Below are positions 16,220 through 25,684 of a stretch of DNA of 64,000 bases, in pieces. The position numbers and the translations under genes are program-made. The stretch covers positions 2,921,001-2,985,000 of the forward strand of contig NZ_CP031555.1 of assembly GCF_003403095.1 (NCBI RefSeq), read 5' to 3'. This DNA comes from Thalassospira indica. GTDB lineage: Bacteria > Pseudomonadota > Alphaproteobacteria > Rhodospirillales > Thalassospiraceae. Positions within the stretch are counted from its first letter, which is position 1. The number at the start of each line of letters is the position of its first letter. Below the pieces are notes generated by a model, which was not told the origin of the DNA, ran no database searches, and worked only from the letters and a program-made list of their open reading frames with translations.

Positions 16220-17011
16220 ATGAGTAAACCTTCCCAGCGCGATCTGACCGTGATCAAAAAGGGATACGTCACCCCCAATATGCTGCGCGTCACCCTTGGC
16301 GGTGACGGCATGAAGGACTTTCCCGAGGATCAGGAAAGTGCCTATGTCAAACTGATGTTTCCGATCGAAGGGGACGACAAAGGCCGCGTTTTGCGCCGGA
16401 CCTATACCGTGCGCCATGACCGCATGACCGATCAGGGCCGGGAGATCGATATTGATTTCGTCATGCATGGTGATGCGGACGGCGACGACGATCACGATCA
16501 TGGTGGCCCGGCATCGAACTGGGCGGTCAATTGCCAGCCCGGCGATGTGATCACCATTGGCGGCCCCGGCCCCAAAAAACTGGTCGATCCGACCGCCGAC
16601 TGGTTCCTGATTGTCGGGGACATGACAGCCCTTCCCGCAGTATCAGTCAATCTGGAAACACTGCCCGATGATGCGCGCGGCTATGCCGTGATCGAAGTCC
16701 GCTCAGAGGCCGACATGCAGGATTTGAAAAAGCCCGACAACATCACGATTGAATGGGTGATCAATCCGCGTCCGGGCGAAGTCAATACGGTGCTTAGCGA
16801 TGTGGTCAAACGCATCCCCTGGCACGCAGACGGTCGCCTTTCGGTTTGGGCGGCGTGCGAATTTACATCCATGCGGGAACTGCGCAGCTACTTCCGCGAG
16901 GAACGCGGCCTTGGCAAGGATGATCTTTATATCTCAAGCTATTGGAAGCTTGGCATGAATGAAGACACTCACAAGGTCATCAAGTCCGAGGATGCCAAAA
17001 CGGCGGCCTGA
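16220..17011 (+). CDS. Siderophore-interacting protein / ferric-chelate reductase
   Basis: A 263-residue ViuB/SIP-family flavoprotein. The FAD-binding half has RTYTVR near residue 65, and the C-terminal SIP half ends with WAACEFTSMRELRSYFREE and DLYISSYWKLG. These enzymes reduce ferric siderophores with NAD(P)H. The segment where relatives read HGDAGPAxxWA contains an extra acidic and His-rich insert, DADGDDDHDHGG (about residues 90-101). Its grouping with a MarR-controlled exporter suggests a stress or redox role here. Confidence 0.88.
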   Translation: MSKPSQRDLTVIKKGYVTPNMLRVTLGGDGMKDFPEDQESAYVKLMFPIEGDDKGRVLRRTYTVRHDRMTDQGREIDIDFVMHGDADGDDDHDHGGPASNWAVNCQPGDVITIGGPGPKKLVDPTADWFLIVGDMTALPAVSVNLETLPDDARGYAVIEVRSEADMQDLKKPDNITIEWVINPRPGEVNTVLSDVVKRIPWHADGRLSVWAACEFTSMRELRSYFREERGLGKDDLYISSYWKLGMNEDTHKVIKSEDAKTAA

Positions 17012-17041
17012 TCGGAACACATCACAATCGAACAAACATTT

Positions 17042-17070
17042 CGGGCCCCTTTGCGGGGCCCGTTTGCGTT
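17042..17070 (+). terminator. Terminator of the MFS-MarR-SIP operon
   Basis: Stem CGGGCCCC / GGGGCCCG with a short loop, followed by TTTGCGTTT. It lies about 30 bp after the SIP stop and just before the convergent gene at 17090, so it may serve both directions. Confidence 0.75.
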
Positions 17071-17089
17071 TGGCGATTGATTGAGCTGA

Positions 17090-17749
17090 TCAGGCATATT
17101 GCGCATGCAGGCGCGCCATGCGTCTGCGCGCGAAAAAGCCGGCATGCTGGGTTGTCTGAACCATTTCCGGGTGCAGCTGCCCGTCCTCGTCACAGACAAA
17201 GGCCCGGCTGGCACCGATCACGCCCTTTTCCGAGCTATAGACCGCAATCACGATGATTTCGATGCGGCATTTACCTTCGCCGACTGCTTTATCAGGATCA
17301 GTACCTGTGTCCTTATCGCTGGCGCGGGCCTGATGCGTAATCCGCCGCATCAGGTTTTGCAGCGCGCCCAGTTCGATGCATCTGCCGGATTCAAGCGGGC
17401 CTTGCACTGTGAGTTCCTCAAGACGTGCGGCATGGGCCGATTTGCGGCCTTGATCGGTCTGGAAGTCCACTTCCGGATCGCTATCTGTGACCTGCTCACA
17501 CACCTGTTGCGTTTCATCACCAATACAGACAAGCACCTTGTCGATATGAATGGCTTCCTGGCTCATATTGCTGATCAGAAAGCGCGCCTTGTCCGAATTG
17601 CCAAGCATCTGGTTGATGACGATTTTCGGGCGTCTGACACGTCGATAGCTTTGAAACAGCAATTGCGCATAGAAAATCCACACCATCAATGTTGCGATGC
17701 TGACGCCAACCTGAAGCAAGGTGGCGTGTTGTTCAATCCATGAACCCAT
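17090..17749 (-). CDS. Hypothetical single-pass membrane protein
   Basis: A 219-residue protein with one membrane helix near the N terminus (VGVSIATLMVWIFYAQLLF, about residues 14-32) followed by a basic stop (RRVRRPK) and a soluble domain rich in beta-type segments such as KARFLISNMSQEAIHIDKV. I do not recognise the family. The domain has an immunoglobulin-like look, which is only an impression. It stands alone between two terminators. Confidence 0.65.
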   Translation of the reverse strand: MGSWIEQHATLLQVGVSIATLMVWIFYAQLLFQSYRRVRRPKIVINQMLGNSDKARFLISNMSQEAIHIDKVLVCIGDETQQVCEQVTDSDPEVDFQTDQGRKSAHAARLEELTVQGPLESGRCIELGALQNLMRRITHQARASDKDTGTDPDKAVGEGKCRIEIIVIAVYSSEKGVIGASRAFVCDEDGQLHPEMVQTTQHAGFFARRRMARLHAQYA

Positions 17750-17755
17750 GGGGTA

Positions 17756-17838
17756 CCCCTGAAAACAAAATCGACCTGACTGCCGGTATTTCCGGCATCA
17801 TCAATTCAACGTGTTTCAGGGGATTTTGTTTCAGGGGG
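17756..17838. repeat. Inverted repeat between the membrane protein and fdhA
   Basis: CCCCTGAAAACAAAATC at 17756-17772 is nearly the reverse complement of GATTTTGTTTCAGGGG at 17822-17837 (one-base length difference). A GTTTCAGGGG unit also repeats directly in the right arm. It lies upstream of the hypothetical gene and could be an operator or a RNA structure. Confidence 0.5.
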
Positions 17839-17846
17839 ATGCAAAA

Positions 17847-17869
17847 CACCCCGGCCAAAGACCGGGGTG
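17847..17869 (-). terminator. Terminator of fdhA
   Basis: Stem CACCCCGG / CCGGGGTG with a 7-base loop, followed on the minus strand by TTTTGC. It lies 28 bp after the fdhA stop codon. Confidence 0.85.
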
Positions 17870-17897
17870 CCTGTTATTCGTTTTGCTATGTGCCCGA

Positions 17898-19094
17898 TCA
17901 GGCCGCGACACTGCCATGCGGGTCGATAACGAATTTCTTCGCCGCCCCGCCATCAAAGTCGGCATAGCCTTTTGGTGCCTGATCCAGATTGATCATCTGG
18001 ACATTGACCGCCTTGGCGATGTCGATCTTTTCAAACAGGATCGCCTGCATCAGGTTGCGGTGATACTTCATCACCGGGCACTGACCGGTATGGAAGGAAT
18101 GGGATTTCGCCCAGCCCAGACCAAAGCGCATGCTAAGCGCCCCGACCTTGGCCGCATCATCGACGGCACCCGGATCCTCGGTTACATACAAACCCGGAAT
18201 ACCGATCGAGCCACCGGCACGGGTCACCTGCATCGCAGAGTTCAGAACCGTTGCCGGGGCTTCGTGGCTGTGGTTACAGCCGCAACCATGTGCTTCAAAG
18301 CCCACGCAATCGACAAAGCAATCAACTTCGCGTTCGCCCAGGATCGCTTCAAGCTGATCTTCCATCGGCATGTCTTTTTTAAGATCGATGGTTTCACAGC
18401 CAAAGCTGCGTGCCTGTTCAAGGCGGTCATCGATCATGTCACCAACAATCACGCAGGCCGCACCCAGAAGGTGGGCCGATGCGGCAGCTGCCAGACCAAC
18501 CGGACCGGCACCGGCAATATAGACCGTACTGCCCGGCCCAACACCGGCCGTGACACAGCCATGGAAGCCGGTCGGGAAGATGTCAGACAGAAGCGTCAGG
18601 TCGCGGATTTTTTCCATCGCCTGATCCGCGTTCGGGAACTTCAGCAGGTTGAAGTCGGCATAGGGCACCATGACATATTCGGCCTGCCCGCCGACCCAGC
18701 CCCCCATATCAACATAGCCATAGGCCGCCCCCGGACGCGCCGGGTTCACATTCAGGCAAATACCCGTCAGGCCGGATTTGCAGTTACGGCAACGGCCGCA
18801 CGCAATGTTGAATGGCACGGAGCAAACGTCACCGACATTGAGAAATTCGACATCACGGCCGGCCTCGACGATCACGCCGGTAATTTCATGGCCAAGAACC
18901 AGACCCTCGGGCGCCGTCGTACGGCCACGCACCATGTGCTGGTCACTGCCACAGATATTGGTGGTGATAACTTTCAGGATGACGCCATGGTCACATTTGC
19001 GCTTGCCCAGCGCCAATTCCGGAAACGCGATGCTTTCAATTGCGACTTTTCCCGGACCTTTGAATACAACGCCACGATTTGATGGACTGCTCAT
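17898..19094 (-). CDS. fdhA: Glutathione-independent formaldehyde dehydrogenase
   Basis: A 398-residue zinc-dependent alcohol dehydrogenase family enzyme. Catalytic zinc ligands are in ICGSDQHM and LGHEITGVI; the structural zinc cluster is CGRCRNCKSGLTGIC (about residues 99-113). The NAD site is YIAGAGPVGLAAAASAHLLGA. The segment HGCGCNHSHEAPATVLN is typical of Pseudomonas putida-type FdhA, which oxidises formaldehyde to formate without added glutathione. It is a monocistronic unit with its own terminator. Confidence 0.92.
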   Translation of the reverse strand: MSSPSNRGVVFKGPGKVAIESIAFPELALGKRKCDHGVILKVITTNICGSDQHMVRGRTTAPEGLVLGHEITGVIVEAGRDVEFLNVGDVCSVPFNIACGRCRNCKSGLTGICLNVNPARPGAAYGYVDMGGWVGGQAEYVMVPYADFNLLKFPNADQAMEKIRDLTLLSDIFPTGFHGCVTAGVGPGSTVYIAGAGPVGLAAAASAHLLGAACVIVGDMIDDRLEQARSFGCETIDLKKDMPMEDQLEAILGEREVDCFVDCVGFEAHGCGCNHSHEAPATVLNSAMQVTRAGGSIGIPGLYVTEDPGAVDDAAKVGALSMRFGLGWAKSHSFHTGQCPVMKYHRNLMQAILFEKIDIAKAVNVQMINLDQAPKGYADFDGGAAKKFVIDPHGSVAA

Positions 19095-19491
19095 ATTCTG
19101 TTTCCTCTTCCCTGATATGGATTGTCAGGATTGTTGTTGAAGTCCGGGTATTGCGAGTTCTTGTAGCCTGACCCTTCCCGAACCAAGACCACCGCGCGTT
19201 TTTGAACATCCGCAGTGCAATCAAAACGGTAGGATCGCGCAAATAACACTGTCAAACGAACAGCAAGCGTTCCCCTAAACTTCCTCTTGAGTTGAGAAGA
19301 TTTGCGACGATTAACCGGGTTCGGGCTTTCAATTGTTTCACCGGGTCACCCGCCGTGGGTTGCATTGGCGCGAAAATCGCCAAGCCCCTGCCCCGCGTCG
19401 CGGCAGTGCACAATGTTGCGATGTATCAAGGTAAACGTCTGCCAATCTGGATAGATTACAAACAAGAACAGGGTCATGTGGAGGCCATTGG
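19095..19491. other. 397-bp intergenic region between fdhA and a permease
   Basis: A divergent intergenic stretch containing the promoters of fdhA and the permease. I see no convincing ORF, tRNA, repeat or clear operator in it. GGAGG just before 19492 is the ribosome site of the permease. Confidence 0.5.
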
Positions 19492-20820
19492 ATGTTTCAT
19501 CGCCTGATCGCTCTTTATCGGGAAAACCCGCGTGAAGGACGGCTGTTTGCCGCCATCACGCTTGGTTTTCTGGCGATCTACTTCATTCCGGCCGGTACGG
19601 GGCGGTTTGATAATGCCGTGCTTGAGGCGGTCTATCTGACCAACTGGTATGCCCGCGAACATGTGATTTTGTGTCTGCTGCCGGCCTTTGTGATTGCCGG
19701 GGCCATGGCGGTCTATATCAGCCAGGGCTCTGTGATGCGCTATCTCGGCCCGGATGCATCGCGGCCGGTGGCGCTGGGCGTGGCATCGGTTTCGGGCACG
19801 TTGCTGGCGGTTTGTTCCTGCACGGTATTGCCGCTGTTTGGCGGGATTTACAAACGCGGTGCGGGATTGGGCCCGGCGATTGCGTTTCTGTATTCCGGTC
19901 CTGCGATCAATGTCATGGCGATTGTTGTGACATCAAAGGTCCTCGGCGCCGAGATCGGCCTTGCGCGCGCGATCGGCGCGATTGTTTTTGCGATTGTCAT
20001 CGGCCTGATCATGCATGTGATCTATCGCCGTGAGGAAGGCGAACGCGCACAGAAATCCAGACGCGGCTTTGGCACGGATGACGATGGCAAACCGCTTTCG
20101 ATCACCATTGCCTTCTTTGGCCTGATGACCGGCATTCTGGTCTTTGCCAACTGGGCCTCGGTCCCGGACAGCCCAACCTGGATGGCCGTTTTTGATATCA
20201 AATGGGTGCTGACCGGCCTGTTGGCGGCGGGTTTTGCCGGACTGCTGATCTGGCAATGGAACTGGCCCGTTAAACAGGTCGCGGGCTTAGCTGCGGTTGT
20301 CATCCTGGCGTCGGTGATCTTTCCGCAATACCCGCAGCTGGCCTTTGCCCTTGGCGTGGTCGGGTTGATGATGATCGCGCTTACCCGCGATCCGGACCGC
20401 GAATGGGTCGATCAAAGCTGGGATTTCACCAAACAGATATTGCCGCTTCTGGTGATGGGCGTTTTCATCGCCGGGTTACTACTGGGCCGCCCCGGCCACG
20501 AAGGCCTGATCCCCAACGCGTGGGTGCAGGCGGCCGTCGGGGATAATTCCCTGACCTCGACCGCGCTGGCCTCCGTGCTTGGCGCGTTCATGTATTTCTC
20601 GACCCTGACCGAAATTCCGATCGTCGAAGCCCTGATGGGCGCTGGCATGGGTAAGGGCCCGGCATTGGCACTGCTTCTGGCCGGGCCGGCATTGTCGCTG
20701 CCCAACATGCTGGTTATTCGCACCGTCATCGGCACCCAGAAAACACTGGTTTACTGCGCGCTGGTCGTCGTGATGGCGACGCTGTCGGGCTTTATCTATG
20801 GCAACATCCAATCATTCTGA
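19492..20820 (+). CDS. Permease of the DUF318 (YraQ/ArsP-like) family
   Basis: A 442-residue membrane protein with about ten helices. The family hallmark CSCTVLPLFGGIYKRGAG (around residue 105) is repeated in weaker form as FSTLTEIPIVEALMGAGMGKG near residue 370. Members export metalloid or metal compounds in some species, but most are uncharacterised. It is paired with a CxxC thioredoxin-like protein 16 bp downstream, a recurrent partnership that suggests a thiol-linked substrate. Confidence 0.85.
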   Translation: MFHRLIALYRENPREGRLFAAITLGFLAIYFIPAGTGRFDNAVLEAVYLTNWYAREHVILCLLPAFVIAGAMAVYISQGSVMRYLGPDASRPVALGVASVSGTLLAVCSCTVLPLFGGIYKRGAGLGPAIAFLYSGPAINVMAIVVTSKVLGAEIGLARAIGAIVFAIVIGLIMHVIYRREEGERAQKSRRGFGTDDDGKPLSITIAFFGLMTGILVFANWASVPDSPTWMAVFDIKWVLTGLLAAGFAGLLIWQWNWPVKQVAGLAAVVILASVIFPQYPQLAFALGVVGLMMIALTRDPDREWVDQSWDFTKQILPLLVMGVFIAGLLLGRPGHEGLIPNAWVQAAVGDNSLTSTALASVLGAFMYFSTLTEIPIVEALMGAGMGKGPALALLLAGPALSLPNMLVIRTVIGTQKTLVYCALVVVMATLSGFIYGNIQSF

Positions 20821-20836
20821 TCACAGGAGATCAAAG

Positions 20837-21067
20837 ATGAAACTCAGCATTTATGGCAGCGGTTGCGCAAAGTGCCAGACGCTGGCGAAAAACGCCGAAG
20901 CCGCCGGACAGGCGCTTGGTCTTGAGTATGAGATAGAGAAAGTCACCGACATGAACCAGATCATTGATGCCGGCATCATGCGCACCCCGGCCCTGATGGT
21001 CGATGATGACATTCTGGTGGAAGGCAAGGTCGCCACCCCCGACGAAATTCGACTGATGCTGTCGTGA
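20837..21067 (+). CDS. Thioredoxin-fold redox-active disulfide protein
   Basis: A 76-residue glutaredoxin-like protein of the MTH895/TM0996 type. The active site is GSGCAKCQ (Cys10 and Cys13), and the cis-Pro is in RTPALMVDD. AGGAG precedes ATG 20837. It is probably translated with the permease upstream and serves it in thiol or metal handling; this is inferred from the frequent pairing. Confidence 0.88.
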   Translation: MKLSIYGSGCAKCQTLAKNAEAAGQALGLEYEIEKVTDMNQIIDAGIMRTPALMVDDDILVEGKVATPDEIRLMLS

Positions 21068-21092
21068 TCCAGTGCTGGCCTGAAATGCAAAA

Positions 21093-21119
21093 CGCCCCGG
21101 CCAGTTCAGGCACGGGGCG
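21093..21119. terminator. Bidirectional terminator
   Basis: Stem CGCCCCG / CGGGGCG, flanked by GCAAAA on the left and CTTTG on the right. It lies between the convergent thioredoxin-like gene and the DUF3126 gene. Confidence 0.75.
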
Positions 21120-21143
21120 CTTTGAATGCGATCAGATCTCCAA

Positions 21144-21362
21144 TTATTTTGCCGGCGGCAGATCTTCTTCGAGAATGACAAGGTTCAGCGAGTAGCTGAC
21201 TTCGCCTTCATCCTCATCACGGTGAACAACACCGACAAACTCGTCGCCAACGCGCATTTCGACCGGAAGATGCTTTTTCTTGGGCACATCAACGGCGATT
21301 TTCGGGTTCTCGAATGTGCGACGCAGGTAATCTTCGACGCGTGCGATCTCTGACGGTGTCAT
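21144..21362 (-). CDS. DUF3126 family protein
   Basis: A 72-residue protein starting MTPSEIARVEDYLRRTFENP and containing IAVDVPKKKHLPVEMRVGDE. This matches the small alphaproteobacterial DUF3126 family in size and style. The function is unknown. ATG 21362 is chosen since the upstream extension of the open frame (to 21512) lacks family resemblance and would overlap promoter sequence. Confidence 0.8.
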   Translation of the reverse strand: MTPSEIARVEDYLRRTFENPKIAVDVPKKKHLPVEMRVGDEFVGVVHRDEDEGEVSYSLNLVILEEDLPPAK

Positions 21363-21640
21363 AGGACTTGCCCCTTGTTCTTTCCAACGGCTGTTTATCT
21401 GCAGGTTCACAGAATATCGCATACGCGCTTTAGCGTCTGCCCTCTTTCCTGTGCCTGTTGTGAAATCTGGTGCACTGTCCTTCCACAAACCGGGCAGTGA
21501 AATCAAGCCCACCTGGCCAAAAAAGTCGCAAAACAGGCCAATTTTCCCATTCTGCGCGTCAGGGCACCAAGGGGGCGCGCAAATGTCGCGTCATCAGAAT
21601 GTCTATTGCAATCGCGTCATGCACGGTTTAATCCGAATAT

Positions 21641-22384
21641 ATGTCCGAGATTGAGCTAACGACCAAGTCAGAATCACCGTCCAGCGCGACGACCGACCTT
21701 CCGCCAGCGAAGGCCACAACAGACGCGACTTCGCAATCACGGCCCATCCTTTACAGTTTTCGCCGCTGTCCTTATGCGATGCGTGCGCGTATGGCCCTTT
21801 TGGCCGCCGACATTGATGTCGAACTGCGCGAAGTTGTCCTGCGCGACAAGCCGCAAAGCATGATCGAGGCATCGCCAAAGGCCACCGTGCCGGTCCTGAT
21901 CCTGCCCGATGGTTCGGTGATTGATGAAAGCCTAGAAATCATGGTCTGGGCCTTGGCGGAAAATGATCCGCTGGAATGGCTGACACCGGAAAGCGGCACG
22001 CTTGACGATATGCTGGCCCTGATTGCCCAGAATGACGGTCCGTTCAAGCATCATCTGGATCGCTACAAGTATTTTAACCGTTACGAGGACGCTGACCCGG
22101 CCGAACATCGCCGCGACGCGGAAAAGATCCTCAACCGTCTTGATGGGCGGCTTGCGGTTGGGAAATACCTGTTCGGGTCGCGCCCGGCACTGGCTGATTT
22201 CGCCATCGCACCGTTCATTCGCCAGTTTGCCAATACCGACAAAGACGCGTTTGACGCCATGCCGTTCGTGCATGTTCAACGCTGGCTGAATGATTTCCTG
22301 GCATCTTCCTTCTTTGAACAGGCCATGATCAAATATGATCAATGGCACGAAGGCGACACACCGGTGATCTTCAAGGCCGCGTAG
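21641..22384 (+). CDS. Glutathione S-transferase family protein
   Basis: A 247-residue protein. After a 34-residue Ser/Thr-rich N-terminal extension comes a thioredoxin-fold GST N domain with YSFRRCPYAMRARMAL, where a CPYA motif gives a Grx2/omega-like catalytic Cys, and the glutathione-binding VPVLILPDGSVIDESLEIM. The C-terminal helical domain is of the GST type (FGSRPALADFAIAPFIRQF). Glutathione-dependent reduction is more likely than conjugation because of the Cys active site. Confidence 0.87.
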   Translation: MSEIELTTKSESPSSATTDLPPAKATTDATSQSRPILYSFRRCPYAMRARMALLAADIDVELREVVLRDKPQSMIEASPKATVPVLILPDGSVIDESLEIMVWALAENDPLEWLTPESGTLDDMLALIAQNDGPFKHHLDRYKYFNRYEDADPAEHRRDAEKILNRLDGRLAVGKYLFGSRPALADFAIAPFIRQFANTDKDAFDAMPFVHVQRWLNDFLASSFFEQAMIKYDQWHEGDTPVIFKAA

Positions 22385-22605
22385 AAAACGCGGCAGCAAG
22401 GTCTTGGTTTGCGGCCCCGCAAAACAGTTTAGAACCATAAAAATACTTTTGCGTGCAATCGCACCAACCGGCTTCGCGGATGGCGCGATTTCGCGGCCTT
22501 TGACCTACGGGATTATACTTCTGTTACCATTCACAGGCTGGTCATCGTGACCGGCTTATGCTAGCAAGCGAGATACCACCCCATAACGCTTCAGGACCGG
22601 AATTT

Positions 22606-23142
22606 ATGGCCGACTATGATGTCAAGCCGCTGATAACGGCGGACGAAATTGCCACCAAAATCGATACGCTTGCCGCCGAGATCAATGAAAGCTTCAAGGA
22701 CACAGAAAAGCTGATTGTCGTCGGGCTTCTGCGCGGCTCTTTTGTTTTCATCGCCGATCTGGTGCGCAAACTGACCGTCCCGGTCGAAGTCGATTTCATG
22801 GTCGCATCAAGCTATGGCGATTCCACGGAAAGTTCGCGCAATGTGCGCATCGTCAAGGACCTTGATGGTCAGATCCGTGGCAAGGATGTCGTGCTGGTCG
22901 AAGACATCATTGATACCGGCTACACCCTGTCGGAAGTGGTGCGGCTTCTGAAAACCCGCGATCCGAACCGTCTGGAAATTTGCACGCTTTTGAACAAACC
23001 GTCGCGCCGCGAAGTTGAAATCCCGATTGATTTCTGCGGCTTTGATATTCCTGACGAATTTGTGGTCGGTTATGGCATCGATTATGCCCAGAACAACCGC
23101 AACTTGCCCTTCATCGGCACGGTCCATTTCCACGGCGAATAA
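22606..23142 (+). CDS. hpt: Hypoxanthine phosphoribosyltransferase
   Basis: A 178-residue type I phosphoribosyltransferase. The PRPP motif is [14 protein letters not shown] (about residues 86-99), the PPi loop is GLLRGSFVF, and the flexible loop is [11 protein letters not shown]. It salvages hypoxanthine or guanine to IMP or GMP. ATG 22606 is chosen over an upstream ATG at 22558 because the family begins shortly before PLITADEI. Confidence 0.93.
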   Translation: MADYDVKPLITADEIATKIDTLAAEINESFKDTEKLIVVGLLRGSFVFIADLVRKLTVPVEVDFMVASSYGDSTESSRNVRIVKDLDGQIRGKDVVLVEDIIDTGYTLSEVVRLLKTRDPNRLEICTLLNKPSRREVEIPIDFCGFDIPDEFVVGYGIDYAQNNRNLPFIGTVHFHGE

Positions 23143-23163
23143 GCCGGGCGAAAAAACAGAATT

Positions 23164-23206
23164 AAAAAAAGGCGGGCAGCTTGATCAGCTATTCCGCCTT
23201 TTTTGT
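23164..23206. terminator. Bidirectional terminator after hpt
   Basis: AAAAAAAGGCGG pairs with CCGCCTTTTTT, with an inner AGCT/AGCT stem. It ends hpt and also overlaps the last codons of the convergent gene at 23189. Confidence 0.85.
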
Positions 23207-23680
23207 ATTCGGATTGTCATGGCTTTCTTGGGTTTCCATGTGTCCCTTCGGGGGATCAAAAATACCAAGAGCAGCAAGGTCGGTGACCATTTTATCAAAC
23301 CCCGATTGCATGCGCGGTTTGTTGCCCTGGCCGGTGGCATAACCGGTCATGGCCGAATGCACCAAAAGATCAAACAACATGTCGTCTTCGGTTTTTTGTC
23401 TGCGCGCAGCATCGTCATGCACGGCTGCGGGATCAACCGCATCGCCGGGATCACGCTGTAACATGATGGCAAGGGCAACCAGCCCCAGCGTCACCATCGT
23501 GCCGCCAATCGCCATGGCAGCAGCAATCGCGCCAAAGGATGCGGCAATCGCCATATAGATGGCCGCCAGCAAGAACCCTGCCCCGATCAACATCACAACC
23601 GCGATCGCAGCAAAAGCCGCGCCCTTTCGGACCGCGGCCTTTGCCTGATCGACAAGTATGTCGGTCAGCTGATCAATCAT
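23189..23680 (-). CDS. Phage-holin-like membrane protein (Actinobacterial holin X type)
   Basis: A 163-residue protein with two adjacent hydrophobic helices (about residues 22-45 and 49-75) flanked by charged soluble parts. This pattern and the pairing with a DUF883 gene fit the phage_holin_3_6 family, a chromosomal envelope protein rather than a real phage lysis gene. It overlaps the DUF883 stop (ATGA), so the two are co-translated. It may help to maintain the envelope or respond to stress; this is inference. Confidence 0.75.
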   Translation of the reverse strand: MIDQLTDILVDQAKAAVRKGAAFAAIAVVMLIGAGFLLAAIYMAIAASFGAIAAAMAIGGTMVTLGLVALAIMLQRDPGDAVDPAAVHDDAARRQKTEDDMLFDLLVHSAMTGYATGQGNKPRMQSGFDKMVTDLAALGIFDPPKGHMETQESHDNPNTKKAE

Positions 23681-23970
23681 TTCTGCAGCAGACGTCCGAT
23701 AAGCAGGCCGACACCAAAGGTCACGGCTACAGATGCCAGCGGGTTCTCGCGAACCTGATCCACAGCCACTCCGCGTGCATGGTCAATCTGATCACGCGCC
23801 TGACCGGTCACTTCACGAATGCGCTCCGCAGCTGCCTGCGTTCTGGTCTCTGCCGCCTGACCACCCATCGTCTTCAGGGTTTTGGTGATTTCGGCCAGAT
23901 CGCTGCGCAGGGCATCGACATCCGCCTGCAGTTTTGCATTATCAGCAGTCGTCTCGGTCTTGGTCGCCAT
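23677..23970 (-). CDS. DUF883 (YqjD/ElaB-like) membrane-anchored protein
   Basis: A 97-residue protein: a long amphipathic, coiled-coil-like helix (LQADVDALRSDLAEITKTL onward) and a C-terminal membrane anchor VAVTFGVGLLIGRLLQK preceded by VRENPLAS. E. coli relatives bind ribosomes at the membrane in stationary phase. It is the first gene of the pair with the holin-like protein. Confidence 0.85.
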   Translation of the reverse strand: MATKTETTADNAKLQADVDALRSDLAEITKTLKTMGGQAAETRTQAAAERIREVTGQARDQIDHARGVAVDQVRENPLASVAVTFGVGLLIGRLLQK

Positions 23971-24065
23971 GGTTTTCTCCTATTGTCTTGAAAACAGCAA
24001 CACACAAGTAACGTGCTGACATGGCAAATGGTTCCCGCAGCAAATGTGATCATTTCGGGGCACAC

Positions 24066-24103
24066 CAAAAAAGAAACGGTCCGCGTGGGTTGCGGACCGT
24101 TTC
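24066..24103 (-). terminator. Terminator of pobA
   Basis: Perfect 12-bp stem GAAACGGTCCGC / GCGGACCGTTTC with a 7-base loop, followed on the minus strand by a T-run (TTTTTT). It lies about 70 bp after the pobA stop. Confidence 0.9.
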
Positions 24104-24174
24104 ATGACCTGTCGGACTTCTGGGCGGAATTGGAGAGTGGGACTTCTCCGTCGGGGATGGGTATCCCCGTTACA

Positions 24175-25359
<1,185 letters not shown>

Positions 25360-25433
25360 TCACGGTTTTTGGTTCTGTTTTTGAATTGGAACAAGAACCG
25401 TTCCATTGCGGAAAGAATACGCCTGTTGCGGGT

Positions 25434-25471
25434 GGGACAGAATGGACAAACCGGGATAATGATTGGACAAA
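25434..25471. promoter_or_regulatory. Direct repeats upstream of pobA
   Basis: TGGACAAA occurs at 25443-25450 and 25464-25471, exactly 21 bp apart, with a related TGGGACAG at 25434. Two-turn-spaced direct repeats are usual targets of AraC/XylS activators, so this is a candidate PobR site about 95-130 bp upstream of the pobA start. The surrounding 343-bp gap (25342-25684) shows no other gene. Confidence 0.5.
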
Positions 25472-25684
25472 TCGAACATGTATTTGGTTTTGGTTATACC
25501 TTGCGCGCAATCTGGTTCTAACCGTCAGACGGACGCCGTGTCGCCAATGGCCGATCCTTGGCCGGAGACAGGTGCGATAGTGCCGGAAAATTCATCGCAT
25601 TTGTCACCGTGATGAAAAATTCATCCTGTGAACTGTCGATCCTTTGTCAGCTCTATGCTAAGTTGTTTCTTTCGGCCCTGCACA

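Noticed and set aside
17811..19082. 423-codon plus-strand ORF opposite fdhA
   Set aside because: Antisense to a full-length formaldehyde dehydrogenase with all zinc ligands; no ribosome site and no domain.
23189..23970. Prophage lysis cassette
   Set aside because: The holin-like gene pairs with a DUF883 gene, a common chromosomal arrangement; no other phage genes are nearby.
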